From Variovorax sp. PAMC26660 (lineage in GTDB: Bacteria; Pseudomonadota; Gammaproteobacteria; Burkholderiales; Burkholderiaceae_C): a DNA stretch of 64,000 bases. The translations under genes were made by a program, and so were the position numbers. The stretch is taken from the NCBI RefSeq assembly GCF_014302995.1, contig NZ_CP060295.1:3711501-3775500 (forward strand), given 5' to 3'. The notes under the pieces are model-generated. The model ran no database searches. It was given only the letters and a program-made list of their open reading frames with translations, and was not told where the DNA came from. The first letter of the stretch is position 1; every line of letters begins with the position of its first letter. This document shows positions 42,654 through 51,088 of the stretch, one piece after another.

Positions 42654-43357
42654 GGATGCGCCTTCGGTTCGCCGCGACCGCGCTGCTGCTTTTCGTGTCC
42701 GGCATGGTCAGTGCTGCAACGCCAGCGACGGTGCCCGACACCATCGAACAGCGCGTGGCCGCCTGCATCGCCTGCCACGGCCGCGAAGGCGCGACCACCA
42801 ATGCCGGCTACTTTCCGCGCCTGGCGGGCAAGCCGGCCGGCTACCTGTTCAACCAGCTCGTGAGCTTCAGAGACGGCCGGCGCTTCAACAGCGACATGAC
42901 CTACATGGTGCAGCACCTCTCGGACGACTACCTGCGCGAGATGGCCGAGTACTTCGCCGGGCTCGACCTGCCCTATCCACCGATCTCGCCGCTGAGCGAC
43001 GCCAAGCCCGAAGTGCTCGAGCGCGGCCGTGTGCTCGCCTTGCAAGGCGATGCGGAGCGCCGGCTGCCGGCCTGCGTGCAGTGCCACGGCGCGGCCCTGA
43101 CGGGCGTGCAGCCCGCCACGCCGGGCCTGCTGGGCCTGCCGCGCCTCTACCTGGCGTCGCAGCTCGGTGCCTGGCTCACCAACGAGCGGCATGCGATCGC
43201 GCCCGACTGCATGGCCGAAGTCGGCCGCCGCATGTGGACTTCGGACGTGAATGCCGTGACGAGCTGGTTGGCAACGCAACCGATGCCGGCCAACGCGAAG
43301 GCCGTGGCGTCGCTGCCGGCACCGATGCCGATTGCCTGCGGCGGGACCTCGAAGTGA
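42650..43357 (+). CDS. Diheme c-type cytochrome (235 aa)
   Basis: A cytochrome c4-like periplasmic protein. Signal peptide FAATALLLFVSGMVSAA. Two haem-binding sites: CIACHGREGATT near residue 40 and CVQCHGAALTG near residue 145, one per domain; Met ligands are plausible in the DMTYMVQHLSDDYLREMAEYFAGL and similar stretches. The ATG overlaps the DUF2970 stop and its own stop overlaps the start of the next cytochrome gene (GTGA), so the three genes are one tightly coupled operon. It likely carries electrons between the triheme cytochrome and a terminal oxidase. Confidence 0.9.
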   Translation: MRMRLRFAATALLLFVSGMVSAATPATVPDTIEQRVAACIACHGREGATTNAGYFPRLAGKPAGYLFNQLVSFRDGRRFNSDMTYMVQHLSDDYLREMAEYFAGLDLPYPPISPLSDAKPEVLERGRVLALQGDAERRLPACVQCHGAALTGVQPATPGLLGLPRLYLASQLGAWLTNERHAIAPDCMAEVGRRMWTSDVNAVTSWLATQPMPANAKAVASLPAPMPIACGGTSK

Positions 43358-44655
43358 CGAAAGCCCCCATGAGTTTGCTGCGACGCACCGGTTGGGTGGC
43401 GCTGGTGCTGGTCGTGCTGGCGGCGCTGGTCGCCGGCGTCCTGGTGATGATGAACCTGCGCGGCGAAGATGCCCTGCCCGAGCAGGCCGAAAGCTTCAAC
43501 GCCACGCCCCAACTGGTCGAGCGCGGCCGATACCTCGCGCTGGCCGGCAACTGCGCGGGCTGCCACACCACGCGCGGCGGCCGGCCCTATGCGGGCGGCC
43601 TGCCCATCGAAACCCCCTTCGGCACCATCTATTCGAGCAACCTGACGCCCGATGCGCAGACCGGCATCGGCGGCTGGAGCAGCGCGCATTTCTGGCGCGC
43701 GATGCACAACGGCCGCAGCAAGGACGGGCGCCTGCTGTACCCGGCCTTTCCGTATCCGAACTTCACCAAGGTGACGCGCGAGGATTCGGACGCGATCTAC
43801 GCCTACCTGCGCAGCCTGGAGCCCGCAACGGAACAGAACCGCGAGCACCGGCTGCGCTTTCCGTACGACACGCAGGCCGCGCTGGCCGTGTGGCGCGCGC
43901 TCTCGTTCAAGCCCGAGGCCTTCGTCGCCAACGCGGGCAAGCCGGCCGAGTGGAATCGCGGTGCCTACCTTGTCGATGGGCTGGGCCATTGCATCGCCTG
44001 CCACGGCAGCCGCAATTCGCTGGGCGCCACGGACACCAAGCTCGGCCTCTCGGGCGGCCTGATTGCCGTCGAGAACTGGTATGCCCCGTCGCTCACCGAT
44101 CCGCATGAGGCGGGCCTGGCCGACTGGCCCGTGGCCGGCGTGGTGTCGCTGCTCAAGAGCGGCGTTGCGCCACGCGGCTCGGTCATGGGGCCGATGGCCG
44201 ACGTGGTGTTCCGCAGCACGCAGTACCTGAGCGATTCGGACCTGACGGCGATGGCGAGCTACCTGAAGGACCTGCCCGACGCGCTGAAGCCCGAAGCGTC
44301 CACCAGCACCAAGGCGCCCATCCGCCGCGATGCCGGCATCATGGCGCGCGGCGCGAAGATCTACGACCAGCGCTGCGCCTACTGCCATGGCGACCAGGGA
44401 CAGGGCGCTGTTGGCGCCTACCCACCGCTCGCGGGCAACCGCGCGGTGAACATGGCGCGGCCCACCAACCTGATCCAGGTGATCGCCCACGGCGGCTTCC
44501 TGCCCTCGACACCGGGCAATCCGCGCCCCTACGGCATGCCGCCGTTCGGGCAGACGCTCGATGCGGAAGAGGTGGCCTCGGTGCTCACCTACATCCGCGG
44601 TTCGTGGGGCAACAACAGCGCGCCGGTCACGCAACTCGACACGATGCGGCGCTGA
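43354..44655 (+). CDS. Membrane-anchored triheme cytochrome c, dehydrogenase-subunit type (433 aa)
   Basis: An N-terminal membrane anchor (VALVLVVLAALVAGVLVMM) and three haem sites CAGCHTTRGG, CIACHGSRNS and CAYCHGDQGQG, as in the cytochrome subunits of membrane alcohol, gluconate or aldehyde dehydrogenases (IYSSNLTPDAQTGIGGWSSAHFWRAMHNG is typical). The partner dehydrogenase subunits are not in the window. The start is either GTG at 43354 (four-base overlap with the upstream stop) or ATG at 43369; I take the first. It probably accepts electrons from a periplasmic dehydrogenase and passes them on to the diheme cytochrome or to the quinone pool. Confidence 0.88.
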   Translation: MTKAPMSLLRRTGWVALVLVVLAALVAGVLVMMNLRGEDALPEQAESFNATPQLVERGRYLALAGNCAGCHTTRGGRPYAGGLPIETPFGTIYSSNLTPDAQTGIGGWSSAHFWRAMHNGRSKDGRLLYPAFPYPNFTKVTREDSDAIYAYLRSLEPATEQNREHRLRFPYDTQAALAVWRALSFKPEAFVANAGKPAEWNRGAYLVDGLGHCIACHGSRNSLGATDTKLGLSGGLIAVENWYAPSLTDPHEAGLADWPVAGVVSLLKSGVAPRGSVMGPMADVVFRSTQYLSDSDLTAMASYLKDLPDALKPEASTSTKAPIRRDAGIMARGAKIYDQRCAYCHGDQGQGAVGAYPPLAGNRAVNMARPTNLIQVIAHGGFLPSTPGNPRPYGMPPFGQTLDAEEVASVLTYIRGSWGNNSAPVTQLDTMRR

Positions 44656-44695
44656 GCCACCGCACCGGGCTGCTGCTGCGGCCTTCCTTCGTCCG

Positions 44696-46702
44696 TCAGA
44701 TGTTGGTGCTCGACGGAATCCGGCTCGGCAGCAAATGCTCGTAAGGCCGCGAGCGCGTGGCGTTGCGCTGGCCGATGGTGTTCTCGATGCCGCCGAGCGC
44801 ATTGCGAAAACGCTCCAGCGGCCCGCCCGGCCCCGCGATGGCCGGGTCGAGCAGCACCGGCAGGTGGGGAAAGGCGTTGTCCTTGTATTCGCCGAGTGGC
44901 CGGTAGTACACGCCGCCCAGGATGTGGAACAGCAATATCTGCTCCTGCGCCGCCAGCCGTGACGGCAGCATCTGCGACCAGCTCGCCTCGCTCTGGCCCG
45001 CGTTGCCTGTGGGGGCCGGCGTGCCGCCCGCGCCCGCGCTGAAGGGCGCATAGGTCATCACCGAATACTGCGGGAAGTTCACCGCCGCATGCTGCGCGCT
45101 GGTGTTGAAGATGATCGCGGTCAGCACATCGACCAGTTGCGCACGCGTCGTGATGGCGCGAAAGCCCTTGACCTTCCCGGTGGTCGCCAGCTCGGTGGCC
45201 CAGGCCTTGAGTTCGTAGTCGCCGGTGACGTCGCCATCGCCGATGTAGTAGGTCGCCACGTAGTCGCCGACCCACTGCGCGATGGCGTTCCACACCAGCA
45301 GCGCGTCGTCGCGGTAGGGGTAGTCGGGCAATGCAGTGGCATCGTCCACGCCGCGCGTGCGCAGGTCGTTGGGCAGCATGCTGTCGTAGAAGTCGTAGGC
45401 CAGCCGGTCGCGGCCGCACTGTTGCTGCAGCGTCTCGATGGGCGCGGTCAGGATCACGTCGCCCGTGGTCAGCGGCGCCATGATGATCAGCGTTGCGAAC
45501 TCGTTGATGAACATCGCGCCTTCGAGGTGCGGCGAGAGCAGCCGGCTCAGCGGATGCGCCGTGGCGAACTGCCGCTGCGTGGCCATCGTGAAGGCCTCGG
45601 ACATCAGGTGCGTGCGGCCCAGGTGCACGAACATCTCGTGGTAGTTGAAGTCCGCCACCTGCACCGTGGTCTTGGCCGACTGCCAGCCCCAGTACGCCTC
45701 GGCGTTGGTGGTGTCGTCCACGCGCAGGAAGATCGGATGCAGCGACGGGTCTTGCCCGCACTGGATCGCCACCGGCACCAGCGAGCGCCCGCTCTTCGGC
45801 CGCGCGAACAGCGCGACCGGCGCATAGACATAGCTCGTGCCCGTGAGCGGCTTGGTCACCGGGCCGGTCGGCGCCATGTCGCCCAGGCCCACGTAGTCGA
45901 GCAGGTAGAGCCGGCCCGATGCCGCCGCATCGGCGAGGCTGTCGTCATTGCCCATGACCTGCCGGTATTGCGCATCGACCAGCGGAAACTTCGTGGGCAG
46001 CGAGGTGGCGCGCTGCAGCAGCATCGGGTTCGGGCCGCCGACGCGCATGTACGCGAACAGGTCGTTGTCATGCAGGATCTGCGAGATCGCCGGCTTGTCG
46101 ATGGTCACGAACAGCGCGTCGTACTGCGCGAGCGTCTTCGGCCCGTTGAGCGCCCCCAGCGGGCCTTGCGACAGCAGGTCGTGATGGATCTGCTTGAGCT
46201 GCGTGCCGATGTCGCCCACGCTGCTCGTAAGCGTTCCCAGCAGCGCCAGCACCGCGGCCGGCAGCGTGAGCAGGCCGGCATTCTGCGAGGCCAGTTGGTC
46301 GAAGCTGGCCTGCAGCCCGGCGATGCGCGTGCGCAGGTTGTCGAGCGTCTGCAGATTGTTTGACGCCAGCGTGCCCGTGGCGAACGAGGCCGCGAAATTG
46401 ATCACCGCCTCGACCGCCTTCGCCACCGTCTTCAGCTGGTGTTCGACCGCTGGAAGCTCGCCCAGCGGCACCACCGCGCCCATCGGCACGCCGGCAAGGT
46501 TGATGTGCGATTCGGTCCAGAGGTAGGTGGCCTGCCGCCCCACCAGTTCGAGCCGCCGCAGCGTGGCGCTGATCGGATCGATCTTCTGCGGCAGCGTGGG
46601 CTTGAGCACCGGCAAGGCCGCCGACGCGGTCGAAGGTTTGCCGGCCAGCAGGCCCAGGCCGCCCGCCGAGGCGGACCATTTGAGGATGTCTCTGCGCTTC
46701 AT
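44696..46702 (-). CDS. Bacterial lipoxygenase, Tat-exported (668 aa)
   Basis: A non-haem iron dioxygenase that adds O2 to polyunsaturated fatty acids. The iron-site helix is HLGRTHLMSEAFTMATQRQFATAHPLSRLLSPH at about residues 358-390, giving the first two His ligands; SAQHAAVNFPQY gives the third His and the Asn; the protein ends in Ile (PSSTNI), the usual C-terminal carboxylate ligand. A twin-arginine signal (MKRRDILKWSASAGGLGLLAG) predicts Tat export, and folded iron enzymes fit that route. The ATG at 46702 begins the signal; upstream frames are not convincing. Expression probably answers to the palindrome at 46761-46794. Phospholipases C and a type II secretion operon lie nearby, but arachidonate or linoleate substrate is unproven. 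Confidence 0.92.
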   Translation of the reverse strand: MKRRDILKWSASAGGLGLLAGKPSTASAALPVLKPTLPQKIDPISATLRRLELVGRQATYLWTESHINLAGVPMGAVVPLGELPAVEHQLKTVAKAVEAVINFAASFATGTLASNNLQTLDNLRTRIAGLQASFDQLASQNAGLLTLPAAVLALLGTLTSSVGDIGTQLKQIHHDLLSQGPLGALNGPKTLAQYDALFVTIDKPAISQILHDNDLFAYMRVGGPNPMLLQRATSLPTKFPLVDAQYRQVMGNDDSLADAAASGRLYLLDYVGLGDMAPTGPVTKPLTGTSYVYAPVALFARPKSGRSLVPVAIQCGQDPSLHPIFLRVDDTTNAEAYWGWQSAKTTVQVADFNYHEMFVHLGRTHLMSEAFTMATQRQFATAHPLSRLLSPHLEGAMFINEFATLIIMAPLTTGDVILTAPIETLQQQCGRDRLAYDFYDSMLPNDLRTRGVDDATALPDYPYRDDALLVWNAIAQWVGDYVATYYIGDGDVTGDYELKAWATELATTGKVKGFRAITTRAQLVDVLTAIIFNTSAQHAAVNFPQYSVMTYAPFSAGAGGTPAPTGNAGQSEASWSQMLPSRLAAQEQILLFHILGGVYYRPLGEYKDNAFPHLPVLLDPAIAGPGGPLERFRNALGGIENTIGQRNATRSRPYEHLLPSRIPSSTNI

Positions 46703-46760
46703 CGAAGGGGTCCCTGTTGTTGTGGGTGTGGGGGAGCCGAAGAGGGGGGGATGGATTCGG

Positions 46761-46794
46761 CCCACTAAATCGAACGACCGTTCTATTCAGTGGG
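46761..46794. promoter_or_regulatory. 34-bp palindromic operator upstream of the lipoxygenase gene
   Basis: Outer arms CCCACT/AGTGGG and inner arms GAACG/CGTTC (GAACGACCGTTC) share one centre; 14 of 17 base pairs match. The size and style are those of a TetR-family operator. It lies about 60-90 bp upstream of the lipoxygenase start. No TetR gene is in the window. Confidence 0.6.
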
Positions 46795-47080
46795 CGGATT
46801 CTGCGGAGGTGCTCTGGCGTTGGCAATGAGGGTTGGTGCCTAGCGCGAAGGTAATCACTTGAGGATGCTCAGGGGCGTGCGAACGGCGCAGGGTCCGTTC
46901 CAGCCGGCGCCACGACCTACCTGCTGGTTTCGCGAGACAGCGGGCAAATCGTGTTCGATGACAAGGAGAGGCCCGATTGGGAAATCCGCAGCTCTTGGGT
47001 CAGGGACGTTTGCAGGCGCGCAGGGTCCGGTTCCTGAGCGCTATTGTCTTGCCTGTGCCCAGGGGGCGTAGAACAGGCTC
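46795..47080. other. Intergenic stretch without a supported gene
   Basis: This stretch lies between the operator and the 8-oxoguanine deaminase stop. A 70-codon plus-strand frame (46859-47071) runs in it but has no ribosome binding site and no recognisable features. I see nothing else. Confidence 0.5.
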
Positions 47081-48472
47081 TCAGGCGCTGTGTGGATGCC
47101 GTGCGCTCTCGTAGAGAGTGCGCGCGAGGGTGCGATGCCTTGCAAGCAGCGGGGCGAGTTCAAGCCCGGTGAAGCGCCCATCGCGAATCTTCACGAGGCC
47201 ATTGACCACGCTCAGTGAGGCGGCTCCCGGCGTACAGAACACCAACGCCGCCACCAGGTCATGCCCCGCGCCCGCATGCGCCACCCCGCGCATGTCGAAG
47301 GCCACGACGTCGGCCGACATGCCCGGTGCCAGCGCCCCGATGTCGTCGCGCCCCAGCACGCGCGCGCCGCCGAGCGTGGCGATCTCCAGCGCCTCGCGCG
47401 CCGTCATCGCGGCCGGCCCGTAGCCCACGCGCTGCAGCAGCATGGCCTGCCGCGCTTCGCCCAGCATGTGCGCACCGTCGTTCGATGCGCTGCCGTCCAC
47501 GCCCAGCCCCACGGGCACGCCCGCGCGCCGCATCGCGCCGATGGGTGCGATGCCCGAGGCGAGCCGCATGTTGGAGCAGGGGCAGTGCGCCACGCCGGTG
47601 CCGGTGCGGCCGAACAGCGCGATGCCTGCTTCGTCGAGCTTCACGCAGTGCGCGTGCCACACATCGCGGCCGACCCAGCCCAGGTCTTCGGCGTACTCGG
47701 CCGGCGTCATGCCGAACTTCTCTCGCGAGTAGGCGACGTCGTTGTCGTTCTCGGCCAGGTGCGTGTGCAGCGACACGCCGCGCTCGCGCGCAAGCTCGGC
47801 CGACAGCCGCATCAGGTCGCGCGAGACCGAGAACGGCGAGCAGGGCGCGAGCACGATGCGGCGCATCGAATGGCGCGAGGCGTCGTGCCAGCGGTCGATG
47901 AGCCGTTCGCTGTCGCGCAGGATCGCTTCTTCCGTCTCCACCACTTCATCAGGCGGCAGGCCACCGGTGCTGCGGCCCACGCTCATGCTGCCGCGCGCCG
48001 CATGAAAGCGCATGCCCATCGCATCGGCCGCCTCGATCGAGTCGTCGAGCTTCGAGCCATTGGGAAAAAGATAGAGGTGGTCGCTGGTGGTGGTGCAGCC
48101 CGAGAGCATCAGCTCGGCCATTGCGGTCTGCGTCGACACGCGGATCATCTCGGGCGTGAGGCGCGCCCACAGCAGGTACAGGTTGGTGAGCCAGCTGAAC
48201 AGCTCGGCGTTCTGCGCCTCGGGCACGGCGCGCGTGAGGCTCTGGTACATGTGGTGGTGCGTGTTGACCAGGCCCGGCATCACGACGTGGCCGTGCATGT
48301 CGATGGCTTCGGCGCCGCCGTTGCGCAGCGCATCGAGGTACACGGCGGGCAGCTCGGCCGTGGGTCCCACCCAGGCCATGGCGGGCCCGTCGCACACCAC
48401 GGCGCCATCGGCGATTTCGCGCCGCGTGGCGTCCATGGTGACCAGAACGTCGGCATGTCGAAGGATCAGCAT
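47081..48472 (-). CDS. 8-oxoguanine deaminase, amidohydrolase family (463 aa)
   Basis: A cytoplasmic metal-dependent deaminase turning 8-oxoguanine into urate in purine salvage or breakdown. Metal ligands: VVMPGLVNTHHHMYQSLTR (HxH), SLHTHLAENDNDVAYSREKFG (His), DVWHAHCVKLDEAG (His) and GLGVDGSASNDGAHML (Asp). The stretch AVPEAQNAELFSWLTNLYLLWARLTPEMIRVSTQTAMAELMLSGCTTTSDHLYLFP is close to known members of this group. The ATG at 48472 starts the conserved LILRHADVLVTMD. It lies 20 bp after the phospholipase C stop on the same strand and may be read through from it, an odd functional pairing. Confidence 0.88.
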   Translation of the reverse strand: MLILRHADVLVTMDATRREIADGAVVCDGPAMAWVGPTAELPAVYLDALRNGGAEAIDMHGHVVMPGLVNTHHHMYQSLTRAVPEAQNAELFSWLTNLYLLWARLTPEMIRVSTQTAMAELMLSGCTTTSDHLYLFPNGSKLDDSIEAADAMGMRFHAARGSMSVGRSTGGLPPDEVVETEEAILRDSERLIDRWHDASRHSMRRIVLAPCSPFSVSRDLMRLSAELARERGVSLHTHLAENDNDVAYSREKFGMTPAEYAEDLGWVGRDVWHAHCVKLDEAGIALFGRTGTGVAHCPCSNMRLASGIAPIGAMRRAGVPVGLGVDGSASNDGAHMLGEARQAMLLQRVGYGPAAMTAREALEIATLGGARVLGRDDIGALAPGMSADVVAFDMRGVAHAGAGHDLVAALVFCTPGAASLSVVNGLVKIRDGRFTGLELAPLLARHRTLARTLYESARHPHSA

Positions 48473-48492
48473 GCCAGCATTCTTGCCTGCGC

Positions 48493-50754
48493 TCAGAGGT
48501 CCGGCAAGCCCATCGCCGGATCGCTCACCGTGTGCCTGCCTGTTTCCATGCGGCCCGCAAAGCGCCGGTAGTAGGCGGGGTCGGCGTCGCAGGTGACGGC
48601 AAAGTCGTACCACTGGCCGCTGTTCGCCAGGTCCCAGTTCTGGTCTGCGGTCGCACCGCCGTTCACCGTTGCGATCCACGGGCCATCGGTGCGGTAGGCC
48701 TTGGCCGCGATGGTGAAGGTGCAGGCGTTCTTGCCGTCGTTGCGCATGCGCAGGTGGACCTTGCCGTGGGTGGTGTCGTAGTGCACGCGCACCTCGGGAA
48801 TGGCCGCAGCGCTTGCCTGCACGCTGCGCAGGCCGCCCTTGAAGTGGCGATGGAAGCCGTTCGGCCCCAGCACCCACAGGTCGTAGGCGCCGGCGTCGTC
48901 GGTCATCGCGGCCCAGGTGTCGTCGAGTGTCTTGCCTGCTTCCACCATGTAGCGGCGCGGCAGGCGGTCGAGGTGCAGCTTGTCGTACACATGGAACACG
49001 GCGGCGGCCTTGCCGGTGTTGGCGAACAGCAACTGCAATGTGCCGCCGGCCGCATCGGCCTTGGCGCTCGCGTGCAACTCGTAGGGCAGCGCGCGCGAAG
49101 GCCGTGTGCCGGGGGCTTGCACGGGCAGCTTGCCGTCGGCCGGCGGCGTGACCTGCGGCAGTGGGTCTTGCGCGGCACGCAGTTGGTCAGCCTCGGCCTT
49201 GGTCCTGCTGCCCGCGAGCGGAGGCAGCGCGTCCTGGTTCGGCGTGGCGAAGTTGAAGGCGCTCGTGAGGTCGCCGTTGACCGCGCGGCGAAACGGGCTG
49301 ATGTTGGTTTCCCTGACGCCGAAGCGCGCTTCGAGAAAGCGCAGCACCGAGGTATGGTCGAAGGTCTGCGAGTTGACCCAGCCGCCGCGGCTCCAGGGCG
49401 AGATCACGTACATCGGCACGCGCATGCCGGGGCCGTAGACGTTGCCGTCGGGCTTGGGCTGGGCGGTGGGCACGCCCGGCGGCGGCGGGTGGTTGAAGTA
49501 CTCGCAGCTCAGGTCTGCGTCGGACATGGTGGTCTTGCCGGCGAAGACTTTCACGCCGGCGTCGGCCGAGGGAATGGGCGAGGGCGCCGAGGCCGAGGGC
49601 ACGTGATCGAAGTAGCCGTCGTTCTCGTCGAAGTTGACGAACAGCACGGTCTTGCTCCACACCTCGGGCACCGCGGTGAGCGCGTCCAGCGCCTGCTGGA
49701 TGTACCACGCGCCTTGCACCGGGCTCGAAGGGCTGGGGTGCTCGGAGTACACGTCGGGCGGAATGATCCATGACACCTGCGGCAGCCGGCCGGCCTTCAC
49801 GTCGGCGCGGAAGGCATCGAAGATCGCGCCCGCGTCGAAGGCGGCCTGGTCGGCCACCGGCAGCGTGTTGGCGGTGCCCTTGTAGAGCGGGTTGCCGGTG
49901 TCGTCGCCGGGTGCATAGGCGTGTGCGGTTCCCTGGGCGTCGGTGGAATTCACCGGCTTGGCGGACGCTTCGTTCGCCCTGCGGTATTGCCTGAAGCCCA
50001 GCAGCGGATTGCAGCCGTAGTTGTTGGAGATGTTCTGGTAGACGAGCCAACTGACGTTCGCTTCCTGCAGGCGCTCCGCATAGGTCTTCCACTCATAGCC
50101 TTCGCTTGAGGGTCCCGTCATCGCCCAGGTGTTGACGTTGTTCACGTAGGCCACGTTGGCGCCCGTGGGGCCGTTGGTGCCGGTCCAGTGGAAAGCGCGG
50201 TTGGCGTGCGTGCCGGTGTGCATCGCGCAGTGGTAGGCGTCGCAGATCGTGAAGGCGTTGGCCAGCGCGAACTGGAATGGCAGCTCTGCCTCTGTCAGGT
50301 AGCCCATCGACTGCGTGAAGGGCGACGTCTTGCTCACCTTCTTGAAACGCGGCCACTGGTACAGGCGGCCGCCGTCCCAGGCCTTGTGCGAGTCGACCCA
50401 GGTGTGCGGCGTGCCGCTCACGCGCTGCGCGTTGCCTTGGGTGGCATCGAGGTGGTAGGGCACCACCTGCCTGCCCGCGTCGTCGAGCTGCTGCCACACG
50501 CTCAGGCCGCCGGGCAGGGGAATGGTGATGCGATCGCCGAAGCCGCGCACGCCCTTGAGCGTGCCGAAGTAATGGTCGAAGGCGCGGTTCTCCTGCATCA
50601 GGATCACGACATGCTCGACGTCCATGATCGTGCCGGTCTTGTTGTTGGCGGCAATCGCGAGCGCGCGGCGGATGCTCGGCGGAAAGGCCGACAGCGCAAG
50701 CGCCGCGGCGCCCGTGGTGGCGGTGCCTGTGAGGAATTGGCGGCGTGAGGGCAT
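48493..50754 (-). CDS. Phosphocholine-type phospholipase C 1, Tat-exported (753 aa)
   Basis: A non-haemolytic-type PLC that splits phosphatidylcholine or sphingomyelin. Tat signal MPSRRQFLTGTATTGAAALALSAFPP. Phosphoesterase domain: VEHVVILMQENRAFDHYFGTLKGVRGFGDR, NAFTICDAYHCAMHTGTHANRAFHWTG, LFVNFDENDGYFDHVPSA, RVPMYVISPWSRGGWVNSQTFDHTSVLRFLEARFGV, then two C-terminal DUF756 repeats (for example RRYMVEAGKTLDDTWAAMTDDAGAYDLWVLGPNGFHRHFKG). Length is normal. Preceded by a small lipoprotein gene and a Pho-box-like array, so phosphate starvation probably induces it. Likely client of Tat and type II secretion. Confidence 0.92.
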   Translation of the reverse strand: MPSRRQFLTGTATTGAAALALSAFPPSIRRALAIAANNKTGTIMDVEHVVILMQENRAFDHYFGTLKGVRGFGDRITIPLPGGLSVWQQLDDAGRQVVPYHLDATQGNAQRVSGTPHTWVDSHKAWDGGRLYQWPRFKKVSKTSPFTQSMGYLTEAELPFQFALANAFTICDAYHCAMHTGTHANRAFHWTGTNGPTGANVAYVNNVNTWAMTGPSSEGYEWKTYAERLQEANVSWLVYQNISNNYGCNPLLGFRQYRRANEASAKPVNSTDAQGTAHAYAPGDDTGNPLYKGTANTLPVADQAAFDAGAIFDAFRADVKAGRLPQVSWIIPPDVYSEHPSPSSPVQGAWYIQQALDALTAVPEVWSKTVLFVNFDENDGYFDHVPSASAPSPIPSADAGVKVFAGKTTMSDADLSCEYFNHPPPPGVPTAQPKPDGNVYGPGMRVPMYVISPWSRGGWVNSQTFDHTSVLRFLEARFGVRETNISPFRRAVNGDLTSAFNFATPNQDALPPLAGSRTKAEADQLRAAQDPLPQVTPPADGKLPVQAPGTRPSRALPYELHASAKADAAGGTLQLLFANTGKAAAVFHVYDKLHLDRLPRRYMVEAGKTLDDTWAAMTDDAGAYDLWVLGPNGFHRHFKGGLRSVQASAAAIPEVRVHYDTTHGKVHLRMRNDGKNACTFTIAAKAYRTDGPWIATVNGGATADQNWDLANSGQWYDFAVTCDADPAYYRRFAGRMETGRHTVSDPAMGLPDL

Positions 50755-50780
50755 GGTCTTACGAAGTCTGCCCCGGGCGT

Positions 50781-50960
50781 TCAGGGCGCGCAATGCATCT
50801 CGGACTTGACGCTGGTGTCGGGTGGTGTCGTGGGCGTGCCCGCGGTGGGCAAGCCGCTGAAGACGCCGACACTGTCGCTGCCGCCACCGCAGGCGGAGAG
50901 TGTGCAGGCCATGATGACCAATGCGGCTGCAAGGCATTGGCGAAGGGAGAAGAACCGCAT
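50781..50960 (-). CDS. Small lipoprotein upstream of phospholipase C 1 (59 aa)
   Basis: A strong AGGAGG site precedes the ATG at 50960. Signal and lipobox: LAAALVIMACTLSACGGGSD; the mature part is about 35 residues, rich in Gly, Ser, Thr and Pro, ending TSVKSEMHCAP with a second Cys. It precedes the PLC gene by 26 bp and lies behind the Pho-box-like array, so it is probably the first gene of that operon. No function is known; a role in PLC export or surface retention is a guess. Confidence 0.75.
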   Translation of the reverse strand: MRFFSLRQCLAAALVIMACTLSACGGGSDSVGVFSGLPTAGTPTTPPDTSVKSEMHCAP

Positions 50961-50995
50961 AGAGAGAACCTCCTGATGTTGTGCGTCCCGAGGCT

Positions 50996-51035
50996 GGAAA
51001 GCGCCAGGGACACCGGCATGAACTTGGGGTGACGA
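50996..51035 (-). promoter_or_regulatory. Pho-box-like array upstream of the lipoprotein-phospholipase C 1 genes
   Basis: Four 7-mers sit exactly 11 bp apart at 50996 (GGAAAGC), 51007 (GGGACAC), 51018 (ATGAACT) and 51029 (GTGACGA), written on the plus strand; the minus-strand consensus is CTGTCAT. Each is a weak match (about 4/7), but period and order copy the stronger array of the second PLC. Confidence 0.45.
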
Positions 51036-51088
51036 GGTGCAAGCGCACATCGCGCGCGCTGCCCCTCGTCATCGATTCCTGTGGTGGG

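Noticed and set aside
46859..47071. 70-codon frame upstream of the lipoxygenase
   Set aside because: No ribosome binding site, no signal or domain, Arg/Pro/Cys-rich like random GC-rich sequence.
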